Source of the DNA: Ophiostoma sp. CBS 140.51
Taxonomy: Eukaryota; Ascomycota; Sordariomycetes; Ophiostomatales; Ophiostomataceae
Assembly: GCA_029298735.1 (NCBI GenBank)
Contig: JANSLP010000079.1
Location: 1-64,000 of the forward strand
Length of the DNA: 64,000 nt
Reading direction: 5' to 3'
Part shown: positions 20,742 to 31,616 of the stretch, piece after piece
Layout of the letters: the number at the start of each line of letters is the position of its first letter
Position numbering within the stretch: position 1 is the first letter of the stretch
Program-made: the position numbers and the translations under genes
The notes under the pieces: generated by a model
Seen by the model: only the letters and a program-made list of their open reading frames with translations
Told to the model about the DNA's origin: nothing
Databases searched by the model: none

Positions 20742-23700
20742 GTGGAGCAAACAAAGAACGAAAAGAGAGAAGAGAGGAGAATGGCCTCGCGCTTTGTGTA
20801 ATAGTACATGTCAAAAATAATAGCTGTAACATGAATGCAAAACATTACAAAGTAATTACGCCCACACCTGATTTACATGCTTACTTGAGTACAATTTTAG
20901 GTTGGTTTATTTGTAATTTTCCTTACACCTAGATGACTACTTGAAAATACATAAATAAAAAACAAGAGTATCGAGAAGGACAGGTAATCACCAAGTACTG
21001 CTCACCCTCTCGTCGAGGCCATGCATTCTTCATCATTTGCACGGTTCCGTACAGTTCGCCTTTTCCACCTAAATACAATCTAGTCGTTTACTCAAAAGAC
21101 TTAATTTGATAGAGGACTGTTGGGAGGTGTAAGTAAGGATGACCCCGAGATGAATTTGTATTTGTTGATGACTTTTGTCTTCTTAGAAGTCAAGTAGATC
21201 AAATTTGTCTGACTCGTCGAGCATCCAGAGAACGACTTAAAAAATGGGGATACATCATTGTTTTATTCTTTATTACACATAATCGGCTGACTTTGTCGTC
21301 TGTTGGTGCTGTCCCCTTTTTCGAGTTTGCGTACGGTTTTCATAGACAGTTTTCTGGTTGTAAAAACAACCCCCATAACATGTGAACCAGTGTCTCTGTG
21401 TTTTCATCTTTCCAGGGATATTATCCCATTAAACGATGAGTGCTGCTCGGCAACCAGTGATCAAACCTTTCTGCTCGATCTAGACTGGCACGAGTCAAAC
21501 TCGCCAAGTCGGAGTCAACGAGCACTCTGCCGGGTGATGGTACAATTATCTGTACCCTGCAGTCGTAGAGATCATCAACAGACTCGCCTGGGCCGAAATA
21601 TGCGGCACATATTAGACTGGTATTAGAAAGAAGAGCGTCGGTGGGATGCGAATCTCCTCAAATCCTCCTCGGTGGTCGAATCTGTCTTATTTTGAAATTA
21701 TAGCGTCTTAGTTCAAAAGCTTTTGAGATTGGTTTGCCTGCGCAAGGTGCATCGAATGCTCCCAACTGCACTTCTCATACTTCCGCGCCAGCACAGAATT
21801 CAATGAGGCATGTCGACTGTAGTTGCGGAAGTGACCATGGACACTCTTTATACCTCACAGGGCATGTACATGGTGGTCGGCGATTCTTTACCTCTCCCAC
21901 CCAGGGGAGAACCATGGGATGATAATGATGGTGGTTCGTGGACAAGAAGGCCGGTGACGACAACGTAAAAAAAACTCATATGCCTCCTGGAATGTGCCGC
22001 GTCGGTAGCCACCAGTTGCAATTGGCAAGTCAATATTCAGCAGCAAACAGGTCCCAAGGGCACGGTACAATAGGCGGGCGACAACTACGGCAGCTGCCCT
22101 TTAGATGTGCACGATAAGAGTGTCTGTGATGACATATTTGAGTTGATTGATCATTTGTCTGTTCACATTCTGAGGTTGTCCAGCAGTGACGAGCCTAGGT
22201 AACTGTCCTGTCACAAGATAACGGCTGGTCGGATGGTAGATTGTTTATTATTCGGCTTCTTGCACGGAAAGCAAAGTTTCAGACAAGCCAAACAGTGTAG
22301 CATATTGGTAGTTCAAGTATCCTGTCATTTTAATGGATCTCAACGAATCCGCTTGAAAATAATTGTCGAAGAGAACTCTCCTTCAGTGACGTGATCATGT
22401 TTCTCAGCAGCCAAGATTGCTAAGCATAGAGAACTGAATAGCGAAAAGAAATCAAAGAAGATAGGAACGTTCCAACAAATGTGACTCCAAGAGGTCTGTC
22501 GAGCTTCGCGTGATATTTGGAGTTTCTCGTCGAAAGGTCGCTGGAGGCCCTCTCATAGATAGTTCGCCGCAGTCTTTGCCGTGGCATGGAAGGTTTCGCT
22601 GCTCGTTTTCATGCTCAAGGCTCAAATGGAGGTGGACACGTGGCAGCTAAATGGATCAAGAGAGTCCGCTGTACTGGGAAGCCGAAGACGGCTCTCAGTG
22701 CATCTCCGCATCTTATGTCAGTTGACAAGACATGTCGTGATCCTCAGGAATGCGGCCTCGCAGTCTCGCCACCGATAGCCACTGCTTATGTTGGGGAAGT
22801 GAATATGAAGGCGCGACTCCAGCCGGCACAAACATCTGCCACACCGTGGGACAACGCAAGATGAAGACAGCCTGAGCTGCCATTGTGACCCGGTGGCCAC
22901 AGCTTGAAATCGATAAGATTTAGCATAATAAAGCGACTTCTAGATCTAGATAAAAAGCAATGAGTGTTGTTAAAAGAGCACATAAACTCAGTGCTATCAC
23001 ATTGCGAACTCCGTATTGCAAAGAGATGATCTGTTGCCGTGAGTCACGAGAGTGTGAACTCACGTCAACCAACAAGAATCCCATCGACGCAGCAGCTTGA
23101 GTGACTCATCGTTGAGGTGGTCAACCTTTGATGAGCGCAGATGCTTCCCAAAGTTCAGACGTCATAGCCCATTGTTCAAGGATGAAATTGTAGAGACATA
23201 ATATGAACAAGCAGAAGACAAAGGTGAAGGTATGGCCATCTTGATCGACTCATGACGCGAACATGTGATGGGCTTTGAAAGACAAGGATAAAAGAGAGAG
23301 AGGGAGAGAGAGGAGGAGAAAATGAGTGCAGGAGGCCACCTATTTATACAAATGGGGGGCCAGCAGTCTATGACTCTGACTACTGACGAGGAGGCAGGTG
23401 CAAACGATTAGTTGTCAATATCAGGAAGGAGCGTCGATCTACAAACGCAGTCTGACAGTGCAAACGGGCACTTATTCTACAGATAAAATAATATTTGATT
23501 TATCGATGTCGATAAATTATTGCGCTTATCAGGATATCAGTTTGGACGCTCTTGCGTGTCTGACATCTCATGAAGTTCATTTCAGTCGTCCGTCAATTCG
23601 TCTGCAAACTGCGAGTTCCACCTGTTTCTATCTTTATCTCATTTTTCTCTGACCTTGTTGATTACATTGTCATCTAGATAGTTGCGTGTTTTATCTCAAA

Positions 23701-26087
23701 CTAAGGTCTTTGTATGTTTTCACAAGAGGCTTATCATTTTCATCACTCTCACTTCATCGTTCGTTTTACCTCTTCAACCACTTTATTCTGCTGAATTCTC
23801 TTGACTTTTCAGTATCTTTAGATTTACTTTGCTTTCACTTCTGCTAACAACTGTAGCTGTACCAAGACACTTTCAGTCTGCTCTCTTTCAGTTGTCAGCA
23901 AGACTTCACTATCGTACTAATCTGTAATCATACTTCTTCGCACTTTCCTCTCAGTCTTGTTTTCTCAGTCTTGTTCTTTTTTTTTTTTGCACTGTTTTTC
24001 TTCGTCTCTCATTTGTGACATTGTGTCAGTGGTGACTCTACATTTCCTCGAATTTCAATCAGTTTTCAGCATATTTTTGGCGCCTATTATCATCGGATAT
24101 TTTGTCACTTGTGCTTCAGTCTTCTGTGGTTTTGATTTCATGATTTTCTCCCTTTCTTCTTGGACTTCTTGCTTCACTTTTAAACCACCCATTAGCCAAA
24201 CGAAACTGGGGTTTCTTGTTCTCTTCTATATCGTCAATTATCCGTACATCAAGTATGTGTAGTCTTTAATCTCAGTTCAGGCATGAGCTGCTTTCCTGAG
24301 ATCCTTCAGTCTGCCCTGGCCGTTGACGTTCTTGCCGCCTTTCTTTTGTTTAACTTTTCATCTCAAGTCACCATTGGGTCGCACCTCATCAATTGCTCAT
24401 ATTTAATTCACCATCTCCTCTCATCTCAATCAAACAGACTTCATGAGAAGGAGCAATTTTTCTTCACGCTCATACCAGCCCGCCGTCTCTGATTATTGTC
24501 TTTCTTTTCAGATTGCACTGGCATCACCTCCTTTTCACTACACTTGACTGCACACTTTGACCTCGCGTCCCATTTCCGTTTTCGTCATTGGTTGCGCCTT
24601 CCTCTTCTTTTCATTGTTCGCTCTTTCCTTCGAAACCACCATCCCCGGCAGAGCCCGCGTCATTAGCGCAGCCATAGCGGCCTCCGTGCTGTACGATCTG
24701 ACCACTAACGAGTCAAACGGCCCTGACCCTGCCTCCATTTCTCCATTGTCACCAACTTTCTCTCTTTTCTCCTCCCCTTCCTCCACACAACAGCCACTGG
24801 CTGACACTTTTTTGGGCCTGCCGAATCCCCATCTTCCCCGTATCGTCCAAGCGCGATGATTCACTACGTCGCACTTTCCAGCACACCCACCTCCCTGGCT
24901 CTCCGACTCCAAAGAAGCCAAACACGCACAAGAGGCGGAAAACTGACACCGTTTGGCAGCCACTGACACCGCGTGTTTTGGCGTTGCCTTTTTGCCCTTT
25001 TGCCCTTTTGCCGTCCTTTCTCGCTCTCGCTTCGTCTCTTGTCAAGATGGAGTCAATTGGGATGTTTGTAATGGATTCTGGAGCACGCGCTCCCCAGACC
25101 TCCCCAGCTGTGGGGAATAAGGATCTTCTCCATATTGCTCCATTTGCTCCATTTGCCCCAGTTCTCCCCAGCTCGGAGTATCTCTTGAGTGTGGGATCTG
25201 TGGGATAGTCCGGGGATGATTGATCCCCCCAGAAAAGACCAGCCAAACAAAACAGCAAAAACACGAACAAAAGACTTCGAAAGTGTGGGTTGTTTCCACA
25301 TCGCTCGCATCCTTTGCGGCAACTGTTATCCTTGCGAGCCTTGCCATCCTTGTTTGTCTTCTTTTCCAGTGTTCCCCAGAACCAGAGCCCAAAGCCCCAG
25401 AGACTCCACAGTACTCCAGACTTTACTCTGTCGTCGACCTCCACTCTCCGGCGGACAGTCGACAATTCACCAGGCAAATGGCAATTCCTTATTTCCAGGC
25501 GTTGTGGGTGGCTGAAATCTAGGCCGAAGGATAACAGCGGTGACTGTTGTGCATCAGTAAAACTCTCGACAATATCCAACCACCTCCAACATCAGGGTCC
25601 GTCTTCAGACAAGCAAGACACTCTTCTCCAAAAGAAAAAAAGAAAAGCAGCCACCAAGGCACTCGAAAGGAAGTCATGATTCGTATGACAGGGTCCTGTT
25701 CGCGTCACACCTCGTGGAGCATTGGGGTAACGTCTCCCGAAGTTCTGGACCTTTGATGATGGCGGTGTCTTGGACGTCTTGGATGTCTTGGAGACAGAGA
25801 CTACATAAGCCAAGAGATCGGCAGTTTCCCTCACAAGGCAGTGTCTGTTGTCTCTGAGATTGCTTCTGTGTTTTCGCTCCTTCTTTTCTGTTTCCCTCGC
25901 CCACGTGGAAACAGGCTTTCTCCTCATCACTTTTTTTTTGTCTCTTATCCTTCTGCAACGGCTTGACTCGTGTGTATTCCTTAAGAACAGAGGAGTCCCT
26001 TTTCCCCTTCTCCAAGTCTCCAACCTCCAACGTCTCCAACATCTCCAACCACCCTTCCAGAAATCGACAGCAACCACCTCCTCCATC
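20742..26087. other. Intergenic region of 5.3 kb, no supported protein gene
   Basis: This is the largest gene-free stretch in the window. It includes a purine-rich run with GAGAGAGG repeats near 23290-23325 and a TATTTATA element near 23340. From about 23640 to 24540 the + strand is strikingly pyrimidine-rich. Short tandem motifs (TTTTGCCC copies near 25000; TTTGCTCC copies near 25137-25160) and CTCCAAC repeats lie close to the MFS start. Open frames are short, mostly non-ATG and motif-free. I found no transposon or tRNA. Confidence 0.55.
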
Positions 26088-27869
26088 ATGGCCGGCCATC
26101 ACCCCGTCGCCGTCGAAAAGGCGGACGACATTGACAATACCGACCATGGCCACACCAGCCACGAGGAGCTCGCCATTGGCGGCTTCGAGACCGATGCCCA
26201 CCATCTGAAGCCGGGTTACTTCCGCAGCAGCTTCTTTGTCGGCTCCATGGCCGCCATGTCCCTGGGTCTGTGGGCTGGTGTTGCCGGTTTCGGTTATGCG
26301 GCGCCCATCCTGACGGAAATCAACAACGATCTCGGCCCCAGTGCCAACATCACCTGGGTCTCGCTGACTTACACTTTGACGTCGGCTGTCTTTTTGACAA
26401 TCATCGGCCGCGTGTCGGACATCTTTGGTCGCCGCTGGGTGTTTGTGGGTGGTGCTGCGTGTGGCCTGGTGGGCAGCATCATCGCCGCCACAGCTCAGAA
26501 TGTCGGAGCACTCATTGCGGGCAGTACCATCATTGGCATCGGTGCCTCAGCTCAACTCTCCTACTACTACGTCATGGGCGAGATCGTGCCGATGAAGTAC
26601 CGCTTCTTTGGTAACGGCTTCCTCTACATATTTTGCATCCCCGGTTCCGGTGTGGCCCCCGTGCTGGCCCAGACTTTCCTCAGCAAGTACCCGAGCGTCG
26701 GCTGGCGCGGTGTCTACTACTTGTTGATTGGTGTCAACGGTCTCGGCCTGCTGTGCTGGGTGCTGTTCTACCATCCGCCTACTTTTGAGATGAAGCACCG
26801 CAACGCCAGCAAGATGGCTTTCGTCAAGAACTTTGACTACGTCGGCACAGTGCTCTACCTGGGCGGCCTGCTCATCTTCGTCCTGGGTCTGTCCTGGGGC
26901 GGCTCCGTTTACCCTTGGAAGTCGGGCTATGTCATTGGTACTCTCGTCGCTGGTGCCGTCGGTCTCATTGCTCTCGGGTTCTGGGAGACGTTTGTCAATT
27001 TGAAGGAGCCCCTCATTCAGGTCGAGTATTTCCGCAACAAGCGCTGGTCTGCCGCCGTTATTGTCTCCGGGCTCGGCGCCTCCATGTACTACGCCCTGGC
27101 TCTCATCTGGCCCTCCATGGTCGGCGTCTTGTATGCCGACGGCAACAGCACCGTCAATGGCTGGCTCTCGAGTCTGGTTGGTCTCGGCATTATTGCCGGC
27201 CAGGTTTTCGGTGGCATGGCCGCCAAGTACATTCAGCACTACAAGCTGCAGTGCACCGTTACCCTCATTCTGTCCGGTATCTTTTTCGGTACCATGGCCA
27301 CCAGCACTGTCGACAGCAAGGCCCGCTCGTCGACCATTATGACTCTGGGTGTCTTTTTCGTGGGTTGGGCCGAGTCCTTGGCCATTACCATGATTACCCT
27401 CTCTATCAGCAACCAGCAGGAGCTGGGTAGCGCTGGCGGTCTGGCGGGCTCTGTCCGCTTCCTCATTGTCAGCATCGCCTCCACCATTTACACCGTCGTG
27501 CTCAACAACCGCCTGGCTAGCACCGTCGCCGCCCAGGTCCCCGCCGCTCTCGAAGCCGCCGGCCTGCCCGCCTCCAGTGTGGCCGCCTTTATTGCCGCCC
27601 TGACGTCGGGCGACTACTCGGGCGTCGCCGGCCTGACGGACGACATTACCGCTGCCGGCACCAAGGCCTACAAGCAGGCCAATGTCGATGCCTACCGCAC
27701 TGTCTTCCTCGTTACGATTGCTTTCACGGGCATCGCCATCATTACCTCCTTCTTCTTGCCCCGCGTCGAGTCCGTCATGACCAGCCAGGTCGCCGCCACG
27801 CTCAACAACAAGGACCACAAGAACGAGCTCGAGGACGGCAAGGTTGTCGGGACGGAGACTGTTGCGTAG
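26088..27869 (+). CDS. MFS drug/siderophore-type transporter, TRI12-like
   Basis: 593 residues from the ATG at 26088, with no introns. The in-frame sequence upstream to 25848 is leader with CTCCAAC repeats. About 14 hydrophobic helices are predicted. The motif-A loop reads GRVSDIFGRRW after helix 2, and GSGVAPVLAQ lies near helix 5. Helix starts such as YVGTVLYLGGLLIFVLGLSWGG and a large late extracellular loop (residues 500-545) are typical of the DHA-type TRI12 family. Members export toxins, drugs or siderophores by proton antiport at the plasma membrane. The next gene, transcribed in the same direction, is a Zn2Cys6 regulator, a common pairing for inducible pumps. A regulatory link is inferred, not shown. 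Confidence 0.92.
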   Translation: MAGHHPVAVEKADDIDNTDHGHTSHEELAIGGFETDAHHLKPGYFRSSFFVGSMAAMSLGLWAGVAGFGYAAPILTEINNDLGPSANITWVSLTYTLTSAVFLTIIGRVSDIFGRRWVFVGGAACGLVGSIIAATAQNVGALIAGSTIIGIGASAQLSYYYVMGEIVPMKYRFFGNGFLYIFCIPGSGVAPVLAQTFLSKYPSVGWRGVYYLLIGVNGLGLLCWVLFYHPPTFEMKHRNASKMAFVKNFDYVGTVLYLGGLLIFVLGLSWGGSVYPWKSGYVIGTLVAGAVGLIALGFWETFVNLKEPLIQVEYFRNKRWSAAVIVSGLGASMYYALALIWPSMVGVLYADGNSTVNGWLSSLVGLGIIAGQVFGGMAAKYIQHYKLQCTVTLILSGIFFGTMATSTVDSKARSSTIMTLGVFFVGWAESLAITMITLSISNQQELGSAGGLAGSVRFLIVSIASTIYTVVLNNRLASTVAAQVPAALEAAGLPASSVAAFIAALTSGDYSGVAGLTDDITAAGTKAYKQANVDAYRTVFLVTIAFTGIAIITSFFLPRVESVMTSQVAATLNNKDHKNELEDGKVVGTETVA

Positions 27870-28457
27870 ATGGCCTATGGTGGTTCTTTCAAGATAGGGA
27901 CATATGCCATGTCACAGCATGAGATGAAGTAAGTACATAAAGATTGCACCAAAATATATAAACAAATTTGAATAAGTTGAATGTACATTGAGCGTATCTT
28001 TTAATATTTTTGTGAAGTTTGTAATGACACAAATGAGATAAAAGTGTGTAGTTTTATTTATTGTTCATTGTTTTCAATTTTCATATCAGCAAAATAAATA
28101 ATGAGACAAAAATATTTCCATTGTACCAGATTACGGGTCATTTTTCAAACGAGATAGAGCGGCCATGGCAAGAGTCTAAATAATAATGAGAGAGAATACG
28201 TTTGTTGCCTGTTTTGTAGACTCTCTTCCATTCTTCCTTTAAAGGTTTCAGTGAAGCCACTAACAAAAGTCTGGGGAAGGCGCGGCCTGGCCGACCCACA
28301 CGTGATTTCCCCACAGAATGCGCGATGCATGCTAGCGGTTGTTAAGTACACAGCTTCTCACTGACCACCAGCTTGTTTTTCTCCCTTTACTTTTCCTCCT
28401 AGATGATCGTCTGTGTACGTCGTGCTTGCATACATTACGTTCATCTGCTCACCGAGA
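27870..28457. other. Intergenic region between MFS pump and Zn2Cys6 regulator
   Basis: An AT-rich 3' flank (27940-28100) passes into the leader of the regulator. No RNA gene or repeat is visible. Confidence 0.6.
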
Positions 28458-31264
28458 ATGCAGACCGACACACCAATACCGGGTGATGGTGGGCCGGGCC
28501 CTCAGCAGCGGCGGCCGGTGAAGCGGCCACGACCGATTCTTAACTGTGCAGGTAAGCTGAGACGGCATCTTGTTTTCTTGATGCTCTTTTCTTTGTTTTC
28601 TTTCTTCTCTTCATTTATTAGCTTCATTATTATCATTTTATTCTCCTCTACTTCCCAAACGAGCGTCCACTAACACCTCTAGAATGCCGGCGATTAAAGA
28701 TACGATGTGACCGGCAAGGTGAGTCCATGAACACTGAACACTGTCAGCATGAACACCACTGACTTCTCAGTCCCCTGCAGCAACTGCACCAAGCGCGGGT
28801 GCGCGCACATCTGCCCACAGCACACACTCGGCAGCATGCGCAGCATCCGGTCGCGCGTGTCGCAGATGGAGCGGCCGCAGCTGTGGCCGCCGTGTGAGGA
28901 TGGGGGCGGTGGCAGTCAAAACGGCAGTGAACGAGACGCCGGCTCTGATCATGGGCGCGCCGACTCAACACCAGGACGGTCGGCCGTGTCGGTTGGTCCG
29001 TCGATATCCAGTCTCATTGGCAACTCTCCGACGACGATGCGGCGGCAGCCAGATGCCGCGTCTGTGTCTGATCCAGTACCCGCATTTCCTGCCACACCCA
29101 CCGATGCCACGCGCGAGGCTGCCGGCGTGGGCACACTGGTGGTCAATGCCGATGGCCGGTCCAAGTTTATTGGCCAGTCGGCCAGTTTCCAGTGGCTGCG
29201 AGACGAAACAAAAGAACAGCCCGAGACGCGGCCAGCGTCGCCGTCACGGCAGTACCCACCGGAAGCGTTTCCCTTTCAGGGTGGAAGCCAGAGGGCGCAG
29301 GTGCAAACTGGCAACTCGAGCACGGGCGGCAACGACTTCGCCAGCCTGTGGGCTCAGCTGCCACCAAAAGAAGAAGCCCTGCACTTGGTGACCTGCTTCC
29401 ACCGCTACATTGCCTGGAACGGCTCGCCCATTCTTGAAGAAGACTTGCTGGCGATTCTGCGGTGGCTGTACGGCCTGGACGTGGATGGCGGTATCACAGG
29501 AGCAGGCGTATCTGGCGCAACGTCTGGCGTCGTCCCCCAACCACAGCATCCCAGCATGGCCGTCCAGCTGCTCGCCCTGCTCTACATTGTCCTGGCTCTC
29601 GGCTCGCTCACAAACATGGAGCTCGCACCCGACGACCCGGCGTCCATGGCGTTTTACCGCCTGTCACAACAGTGTCTGGTGGCCGGCAAGTTTTTAGTCA
29701 ACAACTCCTTGACAACCGTTCAAACTCTGAGTTTGATGGCCAAGTACACCGCCTACGTCGGCATGCCCGACATGTCCTGGCAGATCCGTGGCATGGCCAT
29801 GCGTATTATCTTGGCCATGGGCCTGCACCGCGACGGCGAGAGCTGGGGACTTTCTCAAAAAGATTTGAATAATCGGCGGCGCACGTTCTGGGAGACGTAC
29901 AGCACAGACATTTTGATCTCGTGCAACTGGGACCGGCCCAGTGGACTGCACACGGACATGTTTGACACGAAGCTGCCGGACGACATGGAGGAGGAGGATG
30001 TTGTGCCGCCGGGGATGGCCAGACCGCCCCCAGTACCACCAACCGTCTCCACCGCCTCAAACCCCGTCGTCCGCTTTTTGAAGCAGCGCTGCTTGATTTC
30101 GATGCTGGCACAAGAAGCGCTGCAAGAGTCCCTCAAGATTCGGTCCGACTATGGCCGCATGCGCGCCATTGGCGACAAAGTTCTGGCTCTTGAGCGGCAG
30201 GTGCCGTTCCATTTGAGGAATCGAGCCGCCCTCCAATTTATGGCCTCGCGGTATGCCACCCAGGCCGAGGTCGAGGCCGATACGCCGCCACCCACGCGCG
30301 ATCTCCGGCTGGTATTCCAGTCACACGACCTGATTGACTGCACGTCGTCTCTGTTGCTGTCCATGTTCCGCCCATACTTTATCCGCGCCGTCAAAGCTGC
30401 TGCCGCAGCCGGCCCAGCCGCCGACCCCACAGCCCCTTCGTCATCGTCCTCGACACTCGGCTCCTCCCCCTACGCCGAAGCCTTTCTGGCCGTCGTCGAG
30501 CGCAGCCGCATGCTGATTGCCAACCTACTGTCGCTGCACGCCCTCTTCCCGCGCATCTCCACGCGGCACTGGTTCTTTTGGAACCATGCGTTTTCCGGGG
30601 CTGTTATCATGGCCACGTTGTGCATTGCCAACCCCGGCGGCCCCCTGGTGGAACAGGCCCGCAGCGACTTGAATGCCATTATTGCCGTCTACTCGGCGAT
30701 CCAGCCAACCGTGCCTTACCCTTGGGTGGCCCGCAACCTGCAGTGGTTGTTGGAAGTCAGGGCAAAGGCGGAAGAGAAAATGATGGCCTTCCGGGCGGCC
30801 ACCCCTAGTGCGATGGAAATCAATGCAGCAGCAGCTGGGGGTGAAGAAGACGCCACAGAAAACCCGCTGCTGGTGGGCTGGCGGCAGCGGCTGGTCGAAC
30901 TGCGGAACCGCGACATGGGGCCGATGGAAAGTCTGGTGGGCTCGAGTCACAGCATAGGCACGGGCGTCAATCATCACGGGGCTGTTGGTGGTCCTCCAGT
31001 TCCTGGTGCTGGCGGCCCCGGAGCACCAGGCGGGCCCGGCATCTTCACTCTCGAGCCCGATGTCCCCGACACACTCAACCTCACCGGCCTCAACCTGGAC
31101 GTGTCGGATGCAGACTTGGTACGTATTCTCTTTTCTGTCTTTAAATTCTTTTGTCCACCGCTAACCGTCAGCTCTCACAACTTCTCGACTTGACGGCCGA
31201 GGGACCACAGTACGTGGCGCCTCTCAAAGATATGGCCATGTTTGATTTTGGTATGAATGGATGA
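28458..31264 (+). CDS. Zn2Cys6 fungal-specific transcription factor
   Basis: Four exons (28458-28551, 28683-28718, 28771-31118, 31172-31264) encode 856 residues. Exons 1-3 are joined by GTAAGC...CTAG and GTGAGT...TCAG introns, and together assemble the zinc cluster. Its cysteines are C30, C33, C40, C46, C49 and C58 in NCAECRRLKIRC and PCSNCTKRGC; the 36-nt exon 2 encodes its centre. The middle third holds the fungal-specific TF domain (GMAMRIILAMGLHRDGESW, RRRTFWETYSTDI). The last intron (GTACGT...CGTCAG) restores a conserved acidic/hydrophobic C terminus ending MAMFDFGMNG. It is a nuclear DNA-binding regulator that usually recognises CGG half-sites. Its neighbour on the 5' side is a TRI12-type pump, a plausible but unproven target. 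Confidence 0.92.
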
Positions 31265-31616
31265 AGATGAGGATGACGAGTGAACGGACGAAAAGATGAA
31301 CGTGTAGATTATGTATAAAATCAAAAACAGTGAACTAAAATGGGGTAACGAGAATCAAAATCAGATGTAAGACCTTTACCCATCCGTCTAGAGCCCTTTG
31401 TTTGCAAAAACAATACAGAACAAAAACAAAAACAAAACCCAGGTTCCCCTTCTTTTTCTTTTCTTTCCTGTCCCATGCTTTTTTATTCCCATTGCCCCTT
31501 TTTGGCCTCTTGGTCTTTTGGTCTATACGAAAAACAAAAACTTTGGTATTGGTATTCCATGGTCCTCCAGTCACAAGCATACGTCCTCTATTCTTTTCGT
31601 TCATAGCAGTGGCCTC
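31265..31616. other. Convergent 3' flank, nothing seen
   Basis: An A/C-rich then T/C-rich spacer between the convergent transcription factor and helicase genes, with poly(A)-signal-like sequence (TATAAAAT near 31314) but no other feature. Confidence 0.55.

Noticed and set aside
24749..25579. A 276-codon - strand frame in the 5.3 kb intergenic region
   Set aside because: No good start, abundant Trp/Gly low complexity, no recognisable fold, and codon use unlike the real genes here.
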